The position numbers and the translations under genes are program-made. Source: Planctomycetota bacterium (GTDB taxonomy: Bacteria > Planctomycetota > Planctomycetia > Pirellulales > Pirellulaceae). From it: a DNA stretch of 45,376 bases. This document shows, one piece after another, positions 34,404-43,694 of this stretch. The stretch covers positions 1 to 45,376 of the forward strand of contig JAPLNM010000127.1 of the NCBI GenBank assembly GCA_026692845.1. Direction: 5' to 3'. Under the pieces are notes generated by a model, which saw only the letters and a program-made list of their open reading frames with translations, was not told where the DNA came from and did not search any database. Within the stretch, counting starts at the first letter, position 1. Each line of letters begins with the position of its first letter.

Positions 34404-36491
34404 ATGATCGATCAAAAAAGCAACGACAAGAAACTCCTGGTCACAGCCGCCCTACCCTATGCCAACGGCCATATCCACATCGGTCACCTAGTCGAGTATA
34501 TCCAAACCGACATTTGGGTCCGTTTTCAAAAGCTCACAGGCCGACGCTGCATCTTCATCTGCGCCGATGACACCCATGGAACCGCGATCATGATCCGGGC
34601 TCGGCAAGAAGGTCGATCGGAACTCGATCTGATCGCCCAGATGCAAGCAGCCCACGAAAAGGACTTTGCCGGTTTCGGAATCCAATTCGATCACTACGGC
34701 TCGACCAACTCGGCCGAGAACTATCAGTTGTGCAGCGAGATTTGGGAGAAACTCCGTTCCGAAGGTTTGATCCGAGAAGCCGATGTCGAACAGTTGTTCG
34801 ACCCGCAAGCCGGAACTTTCCTCGCCGACCGGTTCGTCAAAGGGACCTGTCCGATCTGCAAGTCCCCCGACGAATATGGAGACAACTGCAACAAGTGCAG
34901 CGCGACGTACTCTCCGAGCGATCTGATCGATCCGGTCAGCACTCTATCGGGCGCTACACCGATAAAGAAAACAGCCAAGCATCTGTTTGTTCAACTCGAA
35001 CAGCTACGAGGGTTCCTGACCGAGTGGACCCAATCGGGCGAACACTTGCAACCCGAGATCGCCAACTACCTTAAAGGCCACTTCCTGGGCAAGCCTCTTC
35101 GCGATTGGGATGTTTCACGACCCGAACCCTATTTCGGATTTGCCATTCCCGATAGCCCTGGAAATTACTGGTACGTCTGGTTCGATGCGCCGATCGGCTA
35201 CATCGCATCGACTTGGCAGTGGTGCAAAGAGCATCAAGAGGATTTGGCCGATTGGTGGAAAAGCGATCAGACCCAGATCCACCATTTCATCGGCAAAGAC
35301 ATCACCTACTTCCATACATTGTTTTGGCCAGGGGTGCTCAGGTCGGCCGGATACGCTTTGCCGACGTTTGTCCATATCCACGGATTTCTGACCGTCGACA
35401 AAGAGAAGATGGCCAAGAGCAAAGGGACAATGATCCGTGCGAGCAAGTACCTCGAACTGCTCGATCCGTCCTACTTGCGTTATTACTACGCCAGCAAACT
35501 CGGCTCGCGACCCGAAGACATCGACTTGAACCTGCAAGAATTCATCGCCAAAGTCGATTCGGACTTGGTCGGCAAGGTCGTCAATTTGGCTAGTCGCACA
35601 GCGCGATTTGTCGAAACCACAGGGCTTAGCCTAGAGTATCCACACGATGGCGGCTTGTATGCAGCCGGAGTCGTTGCCGGAGAAAAAATTGCCGAAGCCT
35701 ACGAGCAAGGGGAATATTCGCGCGCGATGCGATTGATCATGGAATTGGCAGACGCGGCCAATGGCTTCGTCGAAAACACCGCCCCATGGACCTTGAAAAA
35801 AGATCCAGGTCAGCATGTTCGCTTGCAGGAAGTTTGCACCATTGTGCTGAACCTATTCAGGCAATTGTGCGTGTACCTCACTCCGGTATTACCGCAACTC
35901 TCGGCACAGTGCGGTAAATTCATGCAGCGGGATATTGTCGCTTGGAGCGATAGCCAACAACCACTCGTCGGGACGCAAATCTCGAAGTTCGAACATCTCA
36001 TGCAACGCGTAGACCCCAAGAAAGTTCAGCAAATGATCGACGAAAGCAAAGAAGCATCCAAGACCGAAAGCCCAGTTGCAACCCCGGCTGCAACCATTTC
36101 CCAAGCAGCGAGTGCTGCTGGGGCCGTAGGCGTCGAACCGCTGGTGGCCGAACCCTTGGCACCGACTTGCACGATCGAGGATTTTGCCAAGATCGATCTG
36201 AGGGTCGCACGAGTGATCAAGGCCGAGGAGGTTCCCGAGGCCAAGAAGTTAGTCAAGCTGACGGTCAGTCTCGGCGGTGACGAGACGCGAACCGTGTTTG
36301 CAGGGATCAAAGCAGCCTATTCGCTCGAGCAACTTCAAGGCCGCTTGGTGGTCATCGTAGCCAACCTGCAACCGCGTCAAATGAAGTTCGGTTTGAGCGA
36401 AGGAATGGTCACGGCTGCCGGAGCCGGCGGAACAGAAGTCTTCCTGCTCGGTGTCGACTCCGGAGCCAAACCAGGTCATCGAGTGCACTAA
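34404..36491 (+). CDS. metG: Methionyl-tRNA synthetase
   Basis: MetG charges tRNA-Met for initiation and elongation. The 695-residue protein has the class I HIGH motif ([12 protein letters not shown] at residues 25-28). A zinc knuckle near residue 149 has two CxxC pairs (CPIC and CNKC). The KMSKS loop appears as [10 protein letters not shown] near residue 334. A C-terminal Trbp111/EMAP-II-like tRNA-binding domain (about 595-695; [20 protein letters not shown]) is joined by an Ala-rich linker. The longer form with the C-terminal domain is usually dimeric. The Ser-to-Ala change in KMSKS is unusual. The stop codon overlaps that of the convergent sigma gene in the bases CTAA. Confidence 0.97.
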   Translation: MIDQKSNDKKLLVTAALPYANGHIHIGHLVEYIQTDIWVRFQKLTGRRCIFICADDTHGTAIMIRARQEGRSELDLIAQMQAAHEKDFAGFGIQFDHYGSTNSAENYQLCSEIWEKLRSEGLIREADVEQLFDPQAGTFLADRFVKGTCPICKSPDEYGDNCNKCSATYSPSDLIDPVSTLSGATPIKKTAKHLFVQLEQLRGFLTEWTQSGEHLQPEIANYLKGHFLGKPLRDWDVSRPEPYFGFAIPDSPGNYWYVWFDAPIGYIASTWQWCKEHQEDLADWWKSDQTQIHHFIGKDITYFHTLFWPGVLRSAGYALPTFVHIHGFLTVDKEKMAKSKGTMIRASKYLELLDPSYLRYYYASKLGSRPEDIDLNLQEFIAKVDSDLVGKVVNLASRTARFVETTGLSLEYPHDGGLYAAGVVAGEKIAEAYEQGEYSRAMRLIMELADAANGFVENTAPWTLKKDPGQHVRLQEVCTIVLNLFRQLCVYLTPVLPQLSAQCGKFMQRDIVAWSDSQQPLVGTQISKFEHLMQRVDPKKVQQMIDESKEASKTESPVATPAATISQAASAAGAVGVEPLVAEPLAPTCTIEDFAKIDLRVARVIKAEEVPEAKKLVKLTVSLGGDETRTVFAGIKAAYSLEQLQGRLVVIVANLQPRQMKFGLSEGMVTAAGAGGTEVFLLGVDSGAKPGHRVH

Positions 36492-37078
36492 CATGCCGCC
36501 AAGTCTTGGCAAGCCTCGGCCAAACGCTGCCTTGCAGTGTGCAAGCGTCGCTTGATCGTCCCGACCGGAGCACCAAAGTGCTCGGCCATCTCGAGCATGC
36601 TCTGCTCCTCGAGATAGTAAGCGACCAATGTGGCTCGGTCGAGCTCCTTCAACTGGGCCAACTGCTCATGCAATCGTTTGCGTGTCTCTTCGCGAACCAA
36701 TTCGGCCTGAGCATCCGGCCCAGACTCCACCGTGGCTTCCAAAATCTCATGATCGATGAAAGCCAGCTTCGCTCGTCGCGTTCCTCGGTTGATCGACATG
36801 CGGACAGTGATCTGCCGCAACCATCCGGAGAAAGCTTCGGCTTGGCTCAACTGCGATAACTTGCGCCACGCCTGAATGAACACATCCTGGACCATCTCTT
36901 CGGCTTCGTCCCGATCGCTCAAGCGACGATATGCGATCGCGAAGACTTGCCGTTCATGCCTTCGGAATAATTCGCCAAACGCGTCGCGTTCGCCTGCCAA
37001 TGCCGCGGTGACCAATTGAGCCACGCTCATGGTGCTGTAGTCGATTCGAATGAAATCGGACATGCTTTCTTGCTCCAT
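36488..37078 (-). CDS. ECF RNA polymerase sigma factor
   Basis: This 196-residue sigma-70-family factor has only regions 2 and 4, as expected for ECF types. Region 2 is [20 protein letters not shown] with [18 protein letters not shown], and region 2.4 is [20 protein letters not shown]. Region 4 is [20 protein letters not shown] followed by a helix-turn-helix, [19 protein letters not shown]. It directs RNA polymerase to promoters of a stress or envelope regulon. No anti-sigma gene is adjacent; a membrane anti-sigma-like gene lies 17 kb away. The start is uncertain: ATG at 37078 (used here) or ATG at 37063, which has GGAG nine bases upstream. Confidence 0.9.
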   Translation of the reverse strand: MEQESMSDFIRIDYSTMSVAQLVTAALAGERDAFGELFRRHERQVFAIAYRRLSDRDEAEEMVQDVFIQAWRKLSQLSQAEAFSGWLRQITVRMSINRGTRRAKLAFIDHEILEATVESGPDAQAELVREETRKRLHEQLAQLKELDRATLVAYYLEEQSMLEMAEHFGAPVGTIKRRLHTARQRLAEACQDLAAC

Positions 37079-37208
37079 AATGCAAAGCATTCTTCGTGTT
37101 CTTTGAGAACCGAAGCGATCGAATTTCACAGAACAATCGATGCGAATCGGATGTGCCGATCACACCATCATCTGCAAAAGGATCGTGCGCCAAGTGACTG
37201 AGGGATTT

Positions 37209-37249
37209 TTCGAATCTGAGCCCCGTTTCGGGTGCTCAGGAAATTCGAA
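37209..37249. other. Strong two-part hairpin upstream of the sigma gene
   Basis: TTCGAAT (37209-37215) pairs with ATTCGAA (37243-37249). CTGAGCCCCG (37216-37225) pairs with CGGG plus GCTCAG (37229-37239) with one bulged T and a TTT loop. On the plus strand five Ts follow the outer stem, so it could end transcripts in that direction, but no plus-strand gene leads into it. On the minus strand it lies 130 bases before the sigma start and could be a leader structure, or the 3' hairpin of the small ORF upstream. Confidence 0.5.
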
Positions 37250-37273
37250 TTTTTGAAATCAAAGGATGTGACG

Positions 37274-37552
37274 TTATGACCAAGAGCCGATCGCTATGCG
37301 ATCCTGCCGTCTGCGTGTGCCGGTGAGTTCCTCACCAACCGGCTGACAACGCTCGACGGGGTTTGCTCCCGATGAACTGGCTAACACGGGGCGCAATGTC
37401 CCCATGGGCCTGCCCATAAACGTCATCCTTCCCTCCTGCGACTGAAGATAGGGCAGGAGGGAATTCATGACGTTCCATGCTTTGACGATTGCCGTATTTT
37501 GCGCGTTGGCAAAAACGTGATTCCGTCGTTTGGCACTGGTTATTAAACGCAT
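37274..37552 (-). CDS. Possible small protein (92 residues)
   Basis: The ATG at 37552 is preceded by AGGAGG at five-base spacing, the strongest Shine-Dalgarno sequence I see in the window. The peptide begins MRLITSAKRRNHVFANAQNT and ends GTRRRQDRIAIGSWS, and it is basic. I recognise no family, and the C-terminal part is Arg-rich as in non-coding frames. Inside it AGGAGGGAAGG precedes a second in-frame ATG (MTFMGRPMGT, about residue 43), so a shorter product is possible. Same strand as the sigma gene and upstream of it. Without conservation data this remains tentative. Confidence 0.35.
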   Translation of the reverse strand: MRLITSAKRRNHVFANAQNTAIVKAWNVMNSLLPYLQSQEGRMTFMGRPMGTLRPVLASSSGANPVERCQPVGEELTGTRRRQDRIAIGSWS

Positions 37553-38007
37553 GACATCCTCCTGCACCCGTTAGGCACAGCATGAGATGGGACAAAAAAA
37601 GTCGGTCACTCTCCGATGAGCAACCAATGAAGCCACCAATTGAGCCACCCAATCGCTCCGGTACGATAGAAATCGCAGATCCGAGCAAATAGTAGACAAT
37701 CAAATAGTAGCTGATCCAATCGAAAAGTACAACCAAAGTTCAATCCGTCGATGTTTCGGCATCGACCTACTTGTTCAGACAAGGAAAAAAAACAAAGGTT
37801 CAGCCTCTCGAACCCTTTTCAACCAAAAAACTCCCCCTTGCGATTCGCTCCGCCCCCAAGAAAACTCTTCCGGGCTCTTCTTCTTCCAGGCTCTTCTTCT
37901 TCCGAGTCCGTAGGATAAAATGCCTCTGTAACGACTCAAGCACCAACAGGGGGGGGTGCTACCGCAAATCCCCCTCCCGAACGTCCGCTCCTGACGGCCC
38001 CGTCCCC
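37553..38007. other. Spacer without recognisable gene
   Basis: This 455-base spacer should carry the promoters of the small minus-strand ORF and of the plus-strand HEAT-like gene. I see a 15-base direct repeat (GGCTCTTCTTCTTCC at 37873-37887 and 37889-37903), and AGCACC/GGTGCT arms (37939-37944 and 37955-37960) around a run of G. No RNA gene or supported coding region is visible; the plus frame is open but its only upstream start is a TTG. Confidence 0.5.
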
Positions 38008-39351
38008 ATGATCCCCACTCTTTTGCCAATACTGCTGCCAACGGCTAGCAAACAGCCTACCCCGGTCGGCAGATGCACCCCGGTCGGCAGATGCACCCGG
38101 GTCGGCAGATGCACCCGGGTCGGCAGCCTCTTTTGGGTAAGCTGCCTGCTGTGGGCCTGCTTACCCTGGGCATACTTCCCGTGCTGGGCCCTGAGCCAAG
38201 ATCCCGCAACGAATCCCGATGCTCAGACCCTCCGGCAGTGGGTGCAAGAACTCGGTGACAGCCGCTTCGAAGTTCGCGATCGAGCCTCCGGGAAACTCAG
38301 CAAACTTTCGACCGATCAACTCGACTATCTCCAAGAGTTGCTCAATGGATCGACCGATCCAGAAATCGTCGTGCGGCTCTCGAGCGTCATCGCGAAACTC
38401 AAAACAGAACGCCAACAGCAAATCGTCAGCGGTTTTCTCCGCGATCCTGAGATCCTCAACGACCACGGTTTGCATGGCTGGTCGAGCTTTGCGCGTGTGG
38501 CCGGTCCGAGCCGCAGTTCCAAACGCTTGTTCCTGCAACTCTTCGAACGCCACCCCGAGCTTGTCGAAGAGGCGATTGAAGACCCCAAACTCGCCACCGA
38601 ACGGGGCCGTAAAGTCCTCAGCCGCATCCAAGACTCGGAGATCCGACGCACCGAAGGTGACAAATCCGACGGACTGGCCCTGCTCTACTGCGCTTGCGCT
38701 TCGCAAGGGGACCCGGAATCCAAAATCGCCGCCATGGCACTGCGAATCCTCCTGCGTGCTCCCTACAACCAATGCCTCCGCGATCCTCAATCCAAACGGC
38801 CCATCGAAACGATGATGGAACAATGGGCAGAGAAGATCGACGGTAGCTACGAACAAACTACCGCCCTGCAAATCATGGTCGAAGCCAACCTCTCGCCCGT
38901 TAGAAACTTGGCCAAACGCATGCTCCTGTCGTACGAATCGAACAAAAACCAAGCCACCAAAGACCCAATCGATCCGATCGAACCACGCGATCTGGCCAGA
39001 GCCTTCCAAGTCTTCTTCAAATTCGGAAAAGTCGAGGACCTTCCCCTGCTCGAAAAATGGCTCGATAACACCGATGTGTGCGAGGAACTCTCCTCGCTGA
39101 GCCCACCGGGAATGATGGTCCCTCGACAACCGATCCCCGGTGGCCAAGATCGCCCGATGGCAACCGTCGAACTTCGAGATGCCGCCCTGCTTGCTTGCAT
39201 GCAAATCGGAGGTATGGACTATCGCTTGCATTTCCCTAGCGTCCGTCAGTCGTCCCTCTGGGGCTTTATCCCAAGTTCGATCGCCCTGAAAACCGGCTCA
39301 GAGGCCATTCGAGACGCGCGCATGGAAGCTTGGAAACAACACCCCCGATGA
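38008..39351 (+). CDS. Exported HEAT-like protein
   Basis: This 447-residue protein has no family I can name. The N-terminus has a polar stretch containing three VGRCT repeats, then a Trp/Cys-rich hydrophobic core ([20 protein letters not shown]), probably a signal peptide or anchor. The mature part is helical with [19 protein letters not shown], a motif seen in planctomycete HEAT/PBS-like and cytochrome-associated proteins, followed by degenerate repeats. I chose the ATG at 38008; there is no good Shine-Dalgarno sequence, and the frame is open further upstream only from a TTG. It overlaps tadA by four bases (ATGA), implying coupled translation. The role is unknown. Confidence 0.65.
   Translation: MIPTLLPILLPTASKQPTPVGRCTPVGRCTRVGRCTRVGSLFWVSCLLWACLPWAYFPCWALSQDPATNPDAQTLRQWVQELGDSRFEVRDRASGKLSKLSTDQLDYLQELLNGSTDPEIVVRLSSVIAKLKTERQQQIVSGFLRDPEILNDHGLHGWSSFARVAGPSRSSKRLFLQLFERHPELVEEAIEDPKLATERGRKVLSRIQDSEIRRTEGDKSDGLALLYCACASQGDPESKIAAMALRILLRAPYNQCLRDPQSKRPIETMMEQWAEKIDGSYEQTTALQIMVEANLSPVRNLAKRMLLSYESNKNQATKDPIDPIEPRDLARAFQVFFKFGKVEDLPLLEKWLDNTDVCEELSSLSPPGMMVPRQPIPGGQDRPMATVELRDAALLACMQIGGMDYRLHFPSVRQSSLWGFIPSSIALKTGSEAIRDARMEAWKQHPR
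38063..38126 (+). repeat. 18-bp tandem repeat in a signal region
   Basis: Three full units of CGGTCGGCAGATGCACCC (the third begins GGG) are followed by a partial unit. They encode [12 protein letters not shown] copies just before the hydrophobic core of the HEAT-like protein. The perfect identity of the first two units suggests recent expansion that lengthens the n-region of the signal peptide. Confidence 0.9.
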
Positions 39352-39875
39352 ACGACCTCGACCCGATGGAATTCGACGAAGATTCATGGCTTCTAGACCA
39401 AGGCCTCGAATCGCTAGGCGATGAGCACTGGATGCGCCACGCCTTGAAACTGGCCCAACAAGCCGCCGAACAGGACGAAGTCCCCGTCGGAGCCATCGTC
39501 GTGCACAACAACAAGGTCATCGCAAGCGCCTTCAACCAACGCGAACAACTTGCAGACCCAACGGCTCACGCCGAAATGATCGCCATCACCCAAGCCGCCT
39601 CCCATCTGAACTCCTGGCGATTGCTCGAGTGCACGCTGTTTGTGACCCTCGAACCATGCCCTATGTGCGCAGGGGCAATCCTCCAAAGCCGCATTCCGCG
39701 CGTCGTCTACGGGGCCGTCGACCCCAAAGCCGGAGCCGTGGTGTCCCTGTTTGAACTCCTCAGTGACCCAAGACTCAACCACCGTTGCGAAACCGTCGGC
39801 GGAGTCCTGGCTAACGACTGCGGCAGAGTCCTGACGGAGTTCTTTGACCGCAAACGCAGACTTGGCAAAAAATAA
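39348..39875 (+). CDS. tadA: tRNA(adenine-34) deaminase
   Basis: TadA converts adenosine 34 of tRNA-Arg(ACG) to inosine, needed to read CGN codons. The 175-residue protein has the zinc motifs of the cytidine/deoxycytidylate deaminase fold: HAE at residues 74-76 (with the proton-shuttling Glu) and PCPMCAGA with Cys104 and Cys107. NxDVPVGA-like text appears as [20 protein letters not shown]. The N-terminus is about 20 residues longer and acidic. The ATG at 39348 overlaps the previous stop codon (ATGA). It converges on the PPi-PEPCK gene, with 42 bases between the stops. Confidence 0.95.
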   Translation: MNDLDPMEFDEDSWLLDQGLESLGDEHWMRHALKLAQQAAEQDEVPVGAIVVHNNKVIASAFNQREQLADPTAHAEMIAITQAASHLNSWRLLECTLFVTLEPCPMCAGAILQSRIPRVVYGAVDPKAGAVVSLFELLSDPRLNHRCETVGGVLANDCGRVLTEFFDRKRRLGKK

Positions 39876-39917
39876 ACGACCCACCGCGATGCCCAACCGC
39901 TCAGCCAGGGCGTTGGC

Positions 39918-42900
39918 TCACAACGACGGGTCGACCCCGATACAGCCTCGCAAACTCTGCAAGTACTCGGCAGACTCATACCGATCCAAATCCAACCGAG
40001 CCTGCTTCAATCGCTCGGTCAGTTGCAACCGTTCGATGACCGGCTGGTGATTGGCCTGCTGGCAATACATCTCGAGACTCGCCAGCTTCCTCTTAGCCAA
40101 CCGAATATCCACCCGTTGCTTGGCCGCCAATCTCGCCTCGTACCAATCGCTTTGCAAGACCGACTCGCGCGTGAACATTTGGCGAAACCCAGGGTCTTGG
40201 GCCGTCTTTCCACTCCACGTGCCCGTGGCCATGATCTCTAAAAGAGCCTTCAGCGGCGGGCAAGCATCCGCGATGCTGCCGTCCTCGATGTAAACCTTAG
40301 CCACACGCTGCTGAGCCTCGGCAACATATAGCACCCCGTCGAGAAATGAATCGAGATCCTGCGTCTCTGGACATAGAATCTTCTCGTCGAAAACCTTCAA
40401 CGGATTGTCGAAGACTCGTCCGAAATACCTTCGCACAAACCGCGAGGTGATCCGATAGCCGAGTCGACTGACGGGAACCAACACTCCGTTGTGCTCGCGA
40501 TCCTGCAATGCTTCGAGCATCCCATCGCGAATCATCGCCACTGGATCCCGCTCCTCGGGCCGCAGACGGCACCAGATCTCCGGTACAAACATACTGATGT
40601 CATGACCGACTTCGATCTCCGGACCGATGTGGCCGGCCGCGGTGCTAAAACCTCCAAGCCCCGTCAAGGCCATGCTCACCAAGGTCGCATTCAAGTCATG
40701 AACCATCGCCAAGGCGTTGAAGGGGCCTTTGGTAAGCGCCCCTTCGCTACCAGCACCGGTCGTCGATGGACTCTTGCCGGTGAGCGAACAGACATAATCC
40801 ATCATCAATTCGGGAAGCTCATGGTAATGGATCGGATTGTACAGCGCCAAGGATCGGATCCCGGCGGCTCGGTCCGGCGGATTGTTTCGACGCCCCGAGA
40901 GAATCGCCGAGACAGGGAGCGGAACCGGTGCATTCGAACCCACCCCTCGAAAAAGCTGGATCCCTCGAAACGCAACATACCGATCCTGAGGATGGACCAA
41001 GTCGGGTCGATCCTGAAGGTAGCGCGGGTTCTTCGATGGCTTGCCATCGACCAACCGAGGACTAGCCGATGAAACCACGTAATCCACGTCGCTTCGGAGA
41101 AAACCCTCGAGCCGCTGACGCATGGGCTCTGAATACTGCTCAAGCTCGATGATATTCGATGCCTCCTGGGCGACTGCCGATCGATCCAAAGGTTCAAAGT
41201 TGCAGAAGAAATTGCCCACGTCGGCTATGTCCCGCTCGGTCTGCTTGTCGAGCCCACGATGGACCGCATCATCAGGCCGCTGAAACAATCGGTACTCGCA
41301 GTTGCTGACAAACTTGAAACTCTCAAGCCGGTCTCGCAAGGGTTCACTCAACTCCCGACCCGGTACGACAATGCTCGCGGTGATGTCGTCCTCAAGCTGG
41401 ATCTTTCTCGCAGCGGCGAAGTCTTGACGAAGCTTGTACATCCGCCATCGACCGGAGCTGTCCAAACCCACCCGCAAGTACATGCCGACGAGCTTGCGAT
41501 TGTCGTACTTGAGCTCATGGCCCGGCTCGCCATTGACCACGTCGACCCCAAAATGCGATCGCCATTGCCCTTGCCACTCCTGCTTGTAAAACCTCTTGAT
41601 AATGAAAGCCATCGCGTAGATATGGGACGGAATCTTGGACAACCAACCGTTGTATTCCTCGGTGTAATCGTGCGATGGGGTCAGCAGCTTGATCACACTC
41701 CCGAGCGAACGGCGGGGATCGAGCAATCGTCGGCTTTCGTGATGCTGGTAATCGGGCTTTTCAGAAGAACCCTCTCGCCAACGATCGGCATAGTCCCTAG
41801 CGAATATTTCATCGAGCTTGGCAAAGTCCGAATCGATGTCGGAAACGAAGATCGATCCGCCCTGCATGTAGTCGCTCAGCGATTTGCTGATCTCGCTCTT
41901 GCCTCCCCCGCTGACCGTACAAGGCTTGTGGCACACCGTGCCATCCCCAGCCGTCCCGATCAGTCGCCATGACGGTGCACACGGGTGCTTGTCCATCTGC
42001 ACCTTGTAGCCGCTAGGCGACATGTAAATCTTCCCCTGCTCAAGATCGATGCGTTTGTCCTTGCCGTCGAGTTGCCACATCACACTCCGCAGCGGAATGC
42101 TCGCGCGCGCATCTTCCCGCACATACACCAGATTTGGAAAGTTTTTATCGATGCCATACCCGTCGGGATGCCACTCGATGAATTCAGAATAATCGGCCAG
42201 CAAATCGGCCATCGTCCGGCCATTGTAACGCCGTGAATTCCACTGGAACTCATCCCCAAGGTTATGGGTGATAAACGCCAGTGTCCCACCCGCATGCTCC
42301 TCTTCGACGTTTCCGAGCAAGTTCGCTGCATAGGAGATCTGCGTCTTGACCTCCTTCTTGCAATAGCCGTAGTAGTTGTCGGCGATCAACGTGACGATCA
42401 CTCCCCCGGCGGTCCTGCACGTGGCCTTGAACGCCACCCCATCGTTGTACTTTTCTCCAGGATCCTTCCAACACATGCCGTCGCGACGCTGTCGCTCGGT
42501 CGCTTGATCCCAGTGGCACAGCCCAAGCTCTTTCTTGGTCAGCTCGATCAAGTGCGGGGCCAAGATCACGCATCCGGTGTGTCCTGTCCAATGCTCGACA
42601 TCCAACGCCGCATCGTTGTCAGGCAAAAGCGGATCCCCAGCGTTCCCAAAAATCGACTCGACAAAGTCCAAGTTGCTGACCAAGCCCCCCGGCGCAAAGA
42701 AACGAATCTCCATCGTCTGCTCTTGGCAGTACCCGGGCACCTTCGGACGAACAAGCGGCCGTAGGAGCAACGAAACCCACGTAGAGACTGGCTCGGTCCG
42801 CTCCAACGTAAAAGGGACCTGCAGATTCGCCAGCGGGGCCGCGACCGCCGCGCGAAACAATTGCATAAACACCTGCTTGGGCACCGCTCGCTTGTCCCCG

Positions 42901-43421
42901 GCAATCGGCAATCCTCCCTCGGCCACATGAAATGTCCCTTGGGTCGTCCTGCGGTCGGTCTTGGGATTGTGCAACACGCCGTTGGCAAGCCGATAGGAGC
43001 TGACCATCGCGTTGTGGAACAGCGATCCCCCATCGGGTAAACTCAACTCCCTGGCCATCCCATGCTGGCTCAAAGCCAGCGAATGCATCGGCAAGCGCAA
43101 AGGCGAATCGCCAGCAAGCTCGTGAAAATGCTCCCCGAGGAACTCCTCGATCCGACGATCGCATGGGGCCTGCATCTGCGCGACCAAACGATGCTTCTCC
43201 TCAAGGTTCGCCAAAAGCCCTTCAGGCAACTCGACCTGAGCCATCGCCTCGTGATCATGCAGCAAATCCGTCGCCGCCATCTGCATGTAGATCAACTGCC
43301 GAAGCTGTTGATACGATCGATCGCTCCGATACGCCTCTCGCGACCACGACAACTGCCTTTGAGGGTTTCCAAGCGACCAACCGTTGTCGATGGACAGATC
43401 GTTCAAAAATGCTTTTTTCAT
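39918..43421 (-). CDS. PPi-type phosphoenolpyruvate carboxykinase
   Basis: PPi-PEPCK interconverts PEP, CO2 and phosphate with oxaloacetate and pyrophosphate, in place of ATP- or GTP-using PEPCK. The 1167-residue length fits the PPi-type family described from Propionibacterium and Entamoeba. Landmarks I recognise are YRLANGVLHNPKTDRRTT, GNAGDPLLPDNDAALD, WTGHTGCVILAPHL, CHKPCTVSGGGKSEISKS (about 495-513), GSVIKLLTPSHDYTEEYN, EYRLFQRPDDAVHRG, RRNNPPD (about 844) and TGKSPSTTGAGSEGALTKGP (about 880-899). The last third ends with AYxRSPEYLKSL-like text (YESAEYLQSLRGCIG). It is a single gene, convergent with tadA and divergent from the sugar-acid dehydratase. The Shine-Dalgarno sequence is weak. 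It probably serves PEP/oxaloacetate balance in the cytosol. Confidence 0.9.
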   Translation of the reverse strand: MKKAFLNDLSIDNGWSLGNPQRQLSWSREAYRSDRSYQQLRQLIYMQMAATDLLHDHEAMAQVELPEGLLANLEEKHRLVAQMQAPCDRRIEEFLGEHFHELAGDSPLRLPMHSLALSQHGMARELSLPDGGSLFHNAMVSSYRLANGVLHNPKTDRRTTQGTFHVAEGGLPIAGDKRAVPKQVFMQLFRAAVAAPLANLQVPFTLERTEPVSTWVSLLLRPLVRPKVPGYCQEQTMEIRFFAPGGLVSNLDFVESIFGNAGDPLLPDNDAALDVEHWTGHTGCVILAPHLIELTKKELGLCHWDQATERQRRDGMCWKDPGEKYNDGVAFKATCRTAGGVIVTLIADNYYGYCKKEVKTQISYAANLLGNVEEEHAGGTLAFITHNLGDEFQWNSRRYNGRTMADLLADYSEFIEWHPDGYGIDKNFPNLVYVREDARASIPLRSVMWQLDGKDKRIDLEQGKIYMSPSGYKVQMDKHPCAPSWRLIGTAGDGTVCHKPCTVSGGGKSEISKSLSDYMQGGSIFVSDIDSDFAKLDEIFARDYADRWREGSSEKPDYQHHESRRLLDPRRSLGSVIKLLTPSHDYTEEYNGWLSKIPSHIYAMAFIIKRFYKQEWQGQWRSHFGVDVVNGEPGHELKYDNRKLVGMYLRVGLDSSGRWRMYKLRQDFAAARKIQLEDDITASIVVPGRELSEPLRDRLESFKFVSNCEYRLFQRPDDAVHRGLDKQTERDIADVGNFFCNFEPLDRSAVAQEASNIIELEQYSEPMRQRLEGFLRSDVDYVVSSASPRLVDGKPSKNPRYLQDRPDLVHPQDRYVAFRGIQLFRGVGSNAPVPLPVSAILSGRRNNPPDRAAGIRSLALYNPIHYHELPELMMDYVCSLTGKSPSTTGAGSEGALTKGPFNALAMVHDLNATLVSMALTGLGGFSTAAGHIGPEIEVGHDISMFVPEIWCRLRPEERDPVAMIRDGMLEALQDREHNGVLVPVSRLGYRITSRFVRRYFGRVFDNPLKVFDEKILCPETQDLDSFLDGVLYVAEAQQRVAKVYIEDGSIADACPPLKALLEIMATGTWSGKTAQDPGFRQMFTRESVLQSDWYEARLAAKQRVDIRLAKRKLASLEMYCQQANHQPVIERLQLTERLKQARLDLDRYESAEYLQSLRGCIGVDPSL

Positions 43422-43694
43422 CTGAAAAAGTCCTAGGGCCTCTGGTACAAAATCGCTAGGGCTATGGCCTGCCCAGGCGATCGAGCTCGGATATGCAAAA
43501 ACTAAGAAGAATATCGCTGAATCCTAACCGATCGGCAGGCAAACCGACAAGCGACCCGCACCAAATCGCAAAGAACCTCAAAGCACCCTGTGGGTCCTTT
43601 TCGGATCGACTCGACTTTGGGAAGATTCCTTCATGGACCGTCTACCACGGCTCTCTATTTCCACACTTCCCACACTTCCGATCGATCCGCTTCC

